This document shows, in pieces, positions 1-5,361 of a stretch of DNA of 5,983 nt (the first letter of the stretch is position 1; every line of letters begins with the position of its first letter). A model generated the notes under the pieces. The model saw only the letters and a program-made list of their open reading frames with translations. It was not told where the DNA came from and searched no databases. The DNA is from Burkholderiaceae bacterium (GTDB lineage Bacteria > Pseudomonadota > Gammaproteobacteria > Burkholderiales > Burkholderiaceae): assembly GCA_025458735.1 (NCBI GenBank), contig JALORV010000323.1, positions 1 to 5,983 on the forward strand. The letters are read 5' to 3'. The position numbers and the translations under genes are program-made.

Positions 1-1
1 G

Positions 2-1304
2 GCGAGCCCAGTGATGCCACCGCCACCGGTATTGCTGCCCGAGTCCGACCATGCCGAGCCGCTGGCGCCGACGCGCAGGCCGGAGGCACGTCCGCAGGAT
101 CCGGCTCCGCAGGTCGTCGACGAGGCAAAGCTCGCGCAGTCGCGTGCGCAGGACATGGAAGCGGCGCGGCAGGAGGCAGCACGGCGGGAACTGGCGAAGC
201 AGGAGGCTGCGGCGGAAGACGCCGCGCGTGCGAATGCCGCACGAGACGAAGTCGTGCGTGCAGAGTCCGCGCGTGCGACGGCGGCACGGCAGGCAGCGGA
301 GGCCGACGCACAAAGGCAAATGGAGACCGCCCGACGGGAAGCGCAGTACCAGGAGGCTGCGCGTCAGCAGGCGGCTCGGCAGGAGGCGGCTCGGCAGGAG
401 GCTGTGCGTCGCGAGGAAGTTCAACGGGAGCTTGCCCGGCAGCAGGCAGCCCGACAGGAAGCGGAGCGCCAGGAAGTGGCTCGGCAGGAAGCGGCCCGTC
501 AGGAGGCGGCGAGGCAGGAAGCGGCGAGGCAGGAAGCGGCGAGGCAGGAGGCACTTCGACAAGAGGCAGCTCGACAGGAGGCGAGTCGACAGGAGGTGAT
601 TCGACGCGAAGAAGCCAGGCAGGAAGCTGCACGTCAGGAGGCAGCAAGGCAGGAGGCAGCAAGGCAGGAGGCAGCAAGGCAGGAGGTCGCACGACAGCAA
701 CTGGCCCGGCAGCAAGCAGCGCTGCAGGAAACGGGCACGTCAGGAAGCGGCTCGACAGCAGGCCGCTCGGCAGGAAGCGGAGCGGCAGGAAACTGCGAGA
801 GTCGAGGCTGCGCGGCTGGAAGCGGCGCGGGCGGAGGAGCGACGCGAAGAACGGTTGCGGGCGATCGGCCGGCAACTGGATGAAGAGGCTGCCCGCCGCG
901 ATGCCGGGACGGCAACACGACGGCCGCCGCTGCCCGACGTCCTGCCGGGCAGCGCACGGCGCGCGCGGCTGTTCGGCCGCGCCGACCCCAATGCGGAGCT
1001 GCTGCGCTACGCCGAGGCCTGGGCGCGCAAGATCGAGCTCAACATGACCTTCGACCTCGTGCGCGAGGCGGTCAGGCAGCCGCATCGCAGCCCGATGGTG
1101 ACGGTGGCGGTACGCAGCGATGGTTCGGTGGAGTCCGTGACCTTTGTCGTTTCGAGTGGCGTCGCCGAGATCGACGAAGCCGTCCGGCGCGTGGTGCACA
1201 GCCAGGTCCCGTACGCGCCGTTTCCCCCAGCCCTGGCGCGCGACTTCGACGTCGTCGAGATACGCCGGACCTGGCACTTCGACGTCGCGATCCGGCTGTA
1301 CTGA
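2..1304 (+). CDS. TonB/TolA-like protein with TonB C-terminal domain; 5' end missing, frame broken once
   Basis: No stop codon separates the left edge from the coding frame, so the start and the expected N-terminal membrane anchor lie outside the window; the GTG at 11 is probably internal. The visible protein begins with a proline-rich segment (PPPP near 17-28), passes through an Ala/Arg/Glu/Gln-rich helical region (about 150-355) and a long AARQE pentapeptide stalk (356-854), and ends in a globular domain (about 969-1301). That domain contains SPMVTVAVRSDGSVESVTFV and then IDEAVRRVV, the beta-strand/helix pattern of the TonB C-terminal domain. Such proteins span the periplasm and pass proton-motive energy from ExbB/ExbD-type motors to outer-membrane partners. 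Positions up to about 730 read in one frame and those after about 735 in the next; dropping one G from the GGG at 733-735 restores continuous QETARQEAARQQ. TolA is the main alternative, given the Ala-rich helical stalk. Confident of the family, not of the substrate. Confidence 0.75.
356..854 (+). repeat. 15-bp tandem repeats encoding AARQE-type pentapeptides
   Basis: About 33 successive 15-base units encode variants of Ala-Ala-Arg-Gln-Glu. Perfect neighbouring copies are visible: 372-386 and 387-401 (CGGCTCGGCAGGAGG), 511-525 and 526-540 (GAGGCAGGAAGCGGC), 646-660 and 661-675 (AAGGCAGGAGGCAGC). Units opening with TCGAC fill 556-615. The unit length is a multiple of three, so gain or loss of whole units keeps the frame. 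The peptide is Ala-rich with alternating charge and almost no Pro or Gly, which predicts a long continuous helix, comparable in composition to the helical domain II of TolA. A more degenerate Ala/Arg/Glu-rich stretch precedes it from about 150. Confidence 0.9.
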
Positions 1305-1377
1305 AGGCTGCCGCACGCCCGGGAACCGGCGGCACGCCCGGCATGTCCGCAAGACCAGGACGGCTGCCCGCGGTTGC

Positions 1378-2574
1378 CTACTTCGACAGCTGCCTCATCG
1401 CTCGCGTCAGGCCCTCGAGCGTCATTGGAAACATGCGGCTGCCGGCGAGCTGGCGAATGATCGACACCGATTGCCGGTACTGCCACAGGCCCTCGGGCTC
1501 CGGGTTGAGCCACACCGCCTTCGGAAAGGTCGAAAACAGCCGCTGCAGCCAGACCGCCCCGGCCTCCTCGTTGTTGTACTCGACCGAACCGCCGGGCTGC
1601 AGGATCTCGTAGGGGCTCATCGTCGCGTCGCCGACGAAGATCAGCTTCCAGTCGTGCGGGTACTTGCGCAGCACGTCCCAGGTCGGGAACTTCTCCGTGT
1701 AGCGGCGCCGGTTGTTGCGCCAGAGGTACTCGTAGACGCAGTTGTGGAAGTAATAGAACTCGAGGTGCTTGAACTCGCTCTTGGCAGCGGAGAACAGTTC
1801 CTCGGTGACCTTGATGTGCTCGTCCATCGTGCCGCCGACGTCGAGCAGCATCAGTACCTTCACGGTGTTGTGGCGCTCGGGCACGAGCTTGAGATCGAGC
1901 CAGCCCGCGTTCCTGGCGGTCGACTCGATCGTGTCGTGCATGTCGAGCTCGAGCTCGGCGCCCTCGCGCGCGAAGCGGCGCAGCCGGCGCAGCGCCACCT
2001 TGATGTTGCGGGTGCCGAGCTCGACCGTATCGTCGTAGTCGCGGTAGCCGCGCATCTCCCAGACCTTGACGGCCGAGCGTCCGCCCTTGCTCGGGCCGCC
2101 GACGCGGATGCCTTCCGGATGCGCGCCACCGTGGCCGAACGGCGAGGTGCCGCCCGAGCCGATCCAGCGGTTGCCGCCGTGGTGCGCGCCGTCCTGTTCC
2201 TCCAGGCGCTTGCGGAACTCCTCCATCAGCCGGTCCCAGCCGAGCATCTCGAGCTTTGCGATTTCCTCCGGCGTGAACGTGCGCTCGAGCATCTGGCGGA
2301 ACCACTCCTCGGGGATCTCCTTCGCGAAGTCGAGCGTGGTGGTGACCCCCTTGAAGTATTCGCCGAAGGCACGGTCGAACTTGTCGAACTGTGTCTCGTC
2401 CTTGACGAGTGCGGAGCGCGAGAGGTAGTAGAACTGATCGAGAAGCGGAAGCCCGCCCTCCGGGCTCTGCGGACCGATCACGCCGCGCTTCAGTGCGTCG
2501 AGCAGCGTCAGCAGCTCGTTGATCGAGACCTTGAGCTTCGCCGCGCGCAGGTGGAAGAAGAAGTCGATCAGCAT
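1378..2574 (-). CDS. CoxE-like protein with von Willebrand A domain (398 aa)
   Basis: The product resembles the vWA proteins grouped with CoxE (COG3825), which are encoded beside MoxR-type ATPases and are thought to recruit or adapt client proteins for them. An N-terminal helical region (about 1-125) opens with MLIDFFFHLRAAKLKVS, typical of this family. A Gly/His-rich linker follows (about 129-165), and then the vWA fold. The metal site is reduced: DVGGT at 245-249 stands where DxSxS is usual, and a further acidic residue is D316 in FVGDATMSP. There is no signal peptide, so it is cytoplasmic. The ATG at 2574 is chosen because MLIDFFFHLR is the usual family start and it lies only 4 bases past the acetyltransferase stop, implying translational coupling; no strong Shine-Dalgarno is visible. 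The frame is intact throughout, unlike that of its ATPase partner. Confidence 0.9.
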   Translation of the reverse strand: MLIDFFFHLRAAKLKVSINELLTLLDALKRGVIGPQSPEGGLPLLDQFYYLSRSALVKDETQFDKFDRAFGEYFKGVTTTLDFAKEIPEEWFRQMLERTFTPEEIAKLEMLGWDRLMEEFRKRLEEQDGAHHGGNRWIGSGGTSPFGHGGAHPEGIRVGGPSKGGRSAVKVWEMRGYRDYDDTVELGTRNIKVALRRLRRFAREGAELELDMHDTIESTARNAGWLDLKLVPERHNTVKVLMLLDVGGTMDEHIKVTEELFSAAKSEFKHLEFYYFHNCVYEYLWRNNRRRYTEKFPTWDVLRKYPHDWKLIFVGDATMSPYEILQPGGSVEYNNEEAGAVWLQRLFSTFPKAVWLNPEPEGLWQYRQSVSIIRQLAGSRMFPMTLEGLTRAMRQLSK

Positions 2575-2578
2575 GGCG

Positions 2579-3172
2579 TCAGGCGTGGCGCGCCAGCCGC
2601 AGCTCGAGGTGCCGCTTCACGTCGGGCCACTCGGCGGCCAGGATGCTGAACATCACGGTGTCGCGCACACTGCCGTCCCGCCGCGGCTGGTGGTGCCGGA
2701 TCACTCCATCCTTCTTCGCGCCCAGCGCGGCAATCGCCTGCTGCGAGGCGAAGTTGAAGTTGTCGGTGCGGAAGCCGACGACCGCGCACTTCAGCACGTC
2801 GAACGCGTGGCCGAGCAGCAGCAGCTTGCAGGCGCTGTTCACATGCGACTTCTGGCAACGGCGCGCGTACCAGGTGTAGCCGATCTCGACGCGGTCGACC
2901 GCGCCGACGATGTCGTGGTACCGCGTGGTGCCGACGATCGTGTCGTGTGCAAGGTCGCGCACCGCCCACGGCAGCATGTGGCCGGCCTCCTGGCCCGCCA
3001 GTGCGGCGGAGATGTAGGCATGCGCCTGCCCGGGCTCGGGAACCGACGTGTACCAGAGGGTCCACAGCTCGCCGTCGCGCGCTGCGGCGACCAGGCCATC
3101 GTGATGCCCGCGCGCCAGCGGCTCGAGCCGCACTCCGTGGCCCTCGAGCGTCACCGGCGCCGGCGCAAGCAT
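2579..3172 (-). CDS. GNAT-family N-acetyltransferase, RimJ/RimL-like (197 aa)
   Basis: This looks like a GNAT acetyltransferase of the RimJ/RimL (Acetyltransf_3) type, which moves an acetyl group from acetyl-CoA to an amine, often a protein N-terminus or an amino-acid-like small molecule. Visible family features are VRLEPLARGHHDGL near the N-terminus (14-27), the strand DRVEIGYTWYARRCQKSHVN (93-112) leading into the acetyl-CoA-binding turn and helix, and the motif-B-like segment TDNFNFASQQAIAALGAKKD (136-155) with the usual Asn and Ser. The C-terminus has RDTVMFSILAAEWPDVK (170-186), which is common in this subfamily. There is no signal peptide, so it is cytosolic. The ATG at 3172 lies 3 bases past the MoxR stop, and the stop is 4 bases before the vWA start, so it is cotranscribed with both. 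The substrate cannot be read from sequence; modification of the MoxR/vWA pair or its client is only a contextual guess. Confidence 0.9.
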   Translation of the reverse strand: MLAPAPVTLEGHGVRLEPLARGHHDGLVAAARDGELWTLWYTSVPEPGQAHAYISAALAGQEAGHMLPWAVRDLAHDTIVGTTRYHDIVGAVDRVEIGYTWYARRCQKSHVNSACKLLLLGHAFDVLKCAVVGFRTDNFNFASQQAIAALGAKKDGVIRHHQPRRDGSVRDTVMFSILAAEWPDVKRHLELRLARHA

Positions 3173-3175
3173 GGC

Positions 3176-4008
3176 TCAGCGGTTGTTGCGCGCCATGAAG
3201 ACGAGCCGCTCGAACAGATGCATGTCCTGCTCGTTCTTCAGCAGCGCGCCGGCCAGCGGCGGCACCGCGATCTTGTCGTCCTTCGGGGCGGAATCTGCTC
3301 GGCGACCAGCAGCTTCAGCCAGTCGAGGAGTTCGGAGGTCGACGGTTTCTTCTTGAGGCCCGGCAGCTCGCGCACGCCGAAGAACACCGCCAGCGCGTTG
3401 GCCAGCAGTTCCTTGCGCAGCTTCGGGAAGTGGACGTCGACGATGGCCTGCATCGTGTCCTTGTCCGGGAACTTGATGTAGTGGAAGAAGCAACGGCGCA
3501 GGAAGGCGTCCGGAAGCTCTTTCTCGTTGTTCGAGGTGATGACCACCAGCGGCCGGTGGCGCGCCACGACCGTCTGGCGCGTTTCGTAGACGTAGAACTC
3601 CATGCGGTCGAGCTCGCGCAGCAGGTCGTTCGGGAACTCGATGTCGGCCTTGTCGATTTCGTCGATCAGCAGCACCGACGGTTGCTCCGAGGTGAAGGCC
3701 TGCCACAGCACGCCGCGCACGATGTAGTTCTCGATGTCCTTGACGCGAGCGTCGCCCAGCTGCGAATCGCGCAGCCGGCTCACGGCGTCGTACTCATACA
3801 GTCCCTGCTGTGCCTTCGTGGTCGACTTGATGTGCCAGGCCAGCAGCGGCATGCCGAGCGCGCGGGCGACTTCCTCGGCCAGCATCGTCTTGCCGGTGCC
3901 GGGTTCGCCCTTGATCAGCAACGGCCGCTGCAGGGTGAGGGCGGCGTTGACCGCGAGCTTCAGGTCGTCGGTGGCGACGTAGGTGCTGGAGCCTTCGAAA
4001 CGGGACAT
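3176..4008 (-). CDS. MoxR-family AAA+ ATPase, frame broken near the 3' end
   Basis: This is a MoxR/CoxD-type AAA+ ATPase, a hexameric chaperone class that uses ATP to remodel or load metal cofactors into client enzymes. Walker A is GEPGTGKT (34-41), Walker B is VLLIDEID (112-119), sensor 1 is ITSNNE (157-162), and the arginine-rich segment is DAFLRRC (167-173). The frame runs intact to LLDWLKLLVAEQIP (227-240), then leaves the family sequence and stops at 3238. The expected ending, PKDDKIAVPPLAGALLKNEQ and onward to FMARNNR, lies in the neighbouring frame and stops at 3176. One added base at the C run complementary to 3285-3288 would join them into about 277 residues, normal for the family. 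The ATG at 4008 (MSRFEGSSTY) is chosen because the frame upstream of it has no MoxR character. First gene of the moxR-GNAT-vWA unit. Either a sequence error or a true truncation that would lose the C-terminal lid. Confidence 0.85.
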
Positions 4009-4045
4009 GTGCAGTGTCAGCGCGTGAGTGAGTGAGCGCTGGTCG

Positions 4046-4051
4046 AGTATA
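4046..4051 (-). promoter_or_regulatory. Candidate -10 element for the moxR unit
   Basis: On the minus strand this reads TATACT, five of six matches to TATAAT. It lies 37 bases before the moxR ATG, which would give a leader of roughly 30 bases. The region 16 to 18 bases upstream shows no good -35, and no clear Shine-Dalgarno precedes the ATG. Confidence 0.3.
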
Positions 4052-4112
4052 CGCAGCGGCCCGCGGCTCGGACGCCATGCCGCCGCGGTCGCGGCCGGTG
4101 CCCGGACTCGAT

Positions 4113-4118
4113 TACAAT
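4113..4118 (+). promoter_or_regulatory. Candidate -10 element for the cytochrome pair
   Basis: TACAAT matches TATAAT at five of six positions and stands out as an AT-rich patch in GC-rich surroundings. It would place the transcript start near 4125, about 70 bases before the first cytochrome gene. The -35 position (about 4090-4095) is GC-rich without TTGACA character. The element lies inside a short perfect inverted repeat (4109-4120) that could be an operator or chance. Confidence 0.35.
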
Positions 4119-4195
4119 CGCGCCCGGCTCGCAGAGGGCGGGCCATGCGGTGGACCGGCCTCCGGCTCCGCGGTAACTCACACCACTCGATTCGG

Positions 4196-4540
4196 ATGCT
4201 GCGGATGATGTCAACCCGATTGCTGCTGGCCGCTGTTGCGGCGGCGATGCCGCTTGCGGCGGTTGCCCAGGACAAGAAGGCGGCGCCGGCGGACGCGCCG
4301 GTGTCGATGTGCATCGGCTGCCACTCGATCCCCGGCTACCAGGCCTCGTTTCCGCAGGTTTATCGGGTACCGAAGATCGGTGGCCAGTCGCAGCAGTACA
4401 TCGAAGCTGCGCTCAAGGAGTATCGCCAGGGCAATCGCGCGCATCCTTCGATGACCGGCATTGCAAAGGGGCTGACGGACGCGCAGATCGCCGCGGTGGC
4501 GGCCTACTATGCCTCGCGTGGCAAGGCAGGCGGGAACTGA
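4196..4540 (+). CDS. Periplasmic monoheme cytochrome c, c4-half-like (114 aa)
   Basis: A small exported class I c-type cytochrome that carries electrons in the periplasm. Residues 1-24 form a signal peptide (basic start, LLLAAVAAAMPLAAVA core, likely cleavage between AVA and QDKK). The single heme site is CIGCH (39-43), covalently bound with His as one axial ligand; Met86 in HPSMTGIAKGL is the likely second. The segment KIGGQSQQYIEAALKEYRQG (60-79) followed by LTDAQIAAVAAYYAS is the pattern of one half of a diheme cytochrome c4. ATGs at 4196, 4205 and 4208 all give a plausible signal peptide; 4196 is used, and no strong Shine-Dalgarno decides among them. An ATG at 4145 would give an unusually long pre-signal region. 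The gene ends 2 bases before the next cytochrome gene. Its partner could be a terminal oxidase or other periplasmic acceptor. Confidence 0.9.
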   Translation: MLRMMSTRLLLAAVAAAMPLAAVAQDKKAAPADAPVSMCIGCHSIPGYQASFPQVYRVPKIGGQSQQYIEAALKEYRQGNRAHPSMTGIAKGLTDAQIAAVAAYYASRGKAGGN

Positions 4541-4542
4541 AG

Positions 4543-4884
4543 ATGAGCAGAACTCAGTGGTGGGCAGCGGCCGGTGCGGCCGTCATGGCAACCGCGACGG
4601 CGCCCGCAGCCGCGGCAGACATCGCGAAGGGCCAGCAACTGGCACAGGCGCAGTGTGCTGCCTGCCATGGCAAGGACTTCGCCAGTCCGGTTGACCCCAG
4701 CTATCCGAAGCTGGCCGGCCAGTACCCGGACTACCTCGAAAAGGCGCTGCGCGACTACCAGACCGGTGCGCGCAAGAACGCGATCATGGCGGGTCTCGCC
4801 AAGCCGCTGTCGCGCGACGACATCAGGAATCTCTCGGCCTACCTGGCCAGCCTGCCAGGTCCGCTCGACAACACCAAGCGCTGA
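4543..4884 (+). CDS. Periplasmic monoheme cytochrome c, c4-half-like (113 aa)
   Basis: A second small exported c-type cytochrome with the same fold and order of motifs as its upstream neighbour. The signal peptide covers residues 1-25 (ending PAAAA before DIAKG). The heme site is CAACH (38-42), followed by GKDF; the core helix is YPKLAGQYPDYLEKALRDYQ (54-73); and the likely Met ligand is Met82 in NAIMAGLAKPLSRDD. The C-terminal helix (IRNLSAYLASLPG) is typical of c4 and c553 proteins. The ATG at 4543 follows the upstream TGA by 2 bases, with GAAG overlapping the junction as a weak ribosome site, so translation is probably coupled. Together the two genes look like a cytochrome c4 whose halves are encoded separately. 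Heme attachment would need a cytochrome c maturation system encoded elsewhere. Confidence 0.92.
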   Translation: MSRTQWWAAAGAAVMATATAPAAAADIAKGQQLAQAQCAACHGKDFASPVDPSYPKLAGQYPDYLEKALRDYQTGARKNAIMAGLAKPLSRDDIRNLSAYLASLPGPLDNTKR

Positions 4885-4894
4885 GCACCGGCCT

Positions 4895-4915
4895 GCGGCG
4901 GCAGACCGTCGCCGC
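4895..4915. terminator. Possible bidirectional terminator hairpin between convergent genes
   Basis: GCGGCGGC and GTCGCCGC can pair into an 8-base GC-rich stem, with one G-T wobble, around a 5-base loop (AGACC). It fills most of the 31-base gap between the second cytochrome gene and the DUF1841 stop. The following T-tract is weak (TTATC), so intrinsic termination is uncertain. Confidence 0.35.
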
Positions 4916-5359
4916 TTATCCGGCTCCGGCGCGCCGGCGCAGGCAGTCCAGATAGCGCTCGCTCATTTCCTCGGGCGGCAGGGCATGGCCGCTGCGCTGC
5001 GCGCTCCAGACGATCTCCCCCAGGCACTCCATCACCTCGTGCGCGGCGGCGTGCGCGTCGTCGCACCGCGCGAGCAGCCGCGCATGGGCCGCGCGGATGC
5101 CGGGCGGCTGATCGACTGACAGCTGTTCGGCAATCGCCAGGTGCATCGACAGGTGCAGGAACGGATTGGTGCGGCCGTCCTCGATGCGGTAGTCGGTCCC
5201 GGATCCTGCATCGATTTCGAGTTCGGCGTGGTACTCCGGGTGCGCGATGATCCAGTCGAGCGCCAGTGCCTCGATCGGAGCGAGCACGTCGCCCGCGCGA
5301 TGCTTGCGCCAGGTGTCGCGAAAGAACTGGCGGACCGACTCCCGCGAGGGTGTGAACAC
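4916..5359 (-). CDS. DUF1841 family protein (147 aa)
   Basis: A conserved proteobacterial protein of unknown function. The N-terminal pattern FTPSRESVRQFFRDTWRK (2-19), the helix PIEALALDWIIAHPEYH (28-44), the family core TNPFLHLSMHLAIAEQLSVD (64-83) with QPPGIRAA after it, and AHEVMECLGEIVWSAQR (106-122) near the C-terminus match what I recall of DUF1841. The His/Asn-rich core resembles a possible metal or ligand site, but no function is established. It has no signal peptide and is cytoplasmic. The start is the GTG at 5359: upstream codons in the same frame belong to the end of nth read out of frame, and the family begins at this FxPSR segment. The GTG lies 2 bases past the nth stop, so the two are cotranscribed and probably coupled. 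Confidence 0.88.
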   Translation of the reverse strand: MFTPSRESVRQFFRDTWRKHRAGDVLAPIEALALDWIIAHPEYHAELEIDAGSGTDYRIEDGRTNPFLHLSMHLAIAEQLSVDQPPGIRAAHARLLARCDDAHAAAHEVMECLGEIVWSAQRSGHALPPEEMSERYLDCLRRRAGAG

Positions 5360-5361
5360 GA

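Larger units (their letters stand above)
4009..4195. promoter_or_regulatory. Divergent intergenic region between the moxR unit and the cytochrome pair
   Basis: These 187 bases separate two divergently read units and must hold the promoters of both. Each strand has a good -10 candidate (listed separately), but neither has a recognisable TTGACA at the proper distance, so activator dependence or another sigma factor is possible. A short GTGA tandem repeat lies near 4024-4035, and CGATT-AC-AATCG (4109-4120) is a perfect 5-base inverted repeat overlapping the plus-strand -10. No RNA gene or riboswitch fold is evident. Confidence 0.5.

Noticed and set aside
51..599. Arg-rich open frame over the repeat region
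   Set aside because: It is the out-of-frame reading of the AARQE repeat and gives only Arg/Gly-rich low complexity; the same frame becomes genuine only after the break at about 735.
733..735. Programmed ribosomal frameshift in the TonB-like gene
   Set aside because: No slippery heptamer with a downstream structure or internal Shine-Dalgarno stands out, and a one-base sequence error explains the pattern more simply.
356..854. CRISPR-like array
   Set aside because: The units are 15 bases, contiguous without spacers, and clearly encode an in-frame pentapeptide repeat.
1305..1377. Possible terminator or repeat between the convergent TonB-like and vWA genes
   Set aside because: The 73 bases hold a 12-of-13 direct repeat (GCCGCACGCCCGG near 1309, GCGGCACGCCCGG near 1329), but I found no convincing stem with a T-tract; the repeat may be chance in GC-rich sequence.
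1144..2649. A 501-codon open frame on the plus strand opposite the vWA gene
   Set aside because: It is antisense to a well-recognised gene. Its product is a low-complexity Leu/Val/Arg/Ala-rich string with no family resemblance, as expected from the third-position GC bias of the real gene.
2519..3481. A 320-codon plus-strand open frame opposite the acetyltransferase and MoxR genes
   Set aside because: It spans three real genes on the other strand and shows no domain character; it is a shadow of high-GC coding.
4009..4314. Upstream extension of the MoxR frame to a start at 4314
   Set aside because: The extra 102 residues overlap the first cytochrome gene in antisense and lack MoxR similarity; MSRFEGSSTY at 4008 is the natural start.
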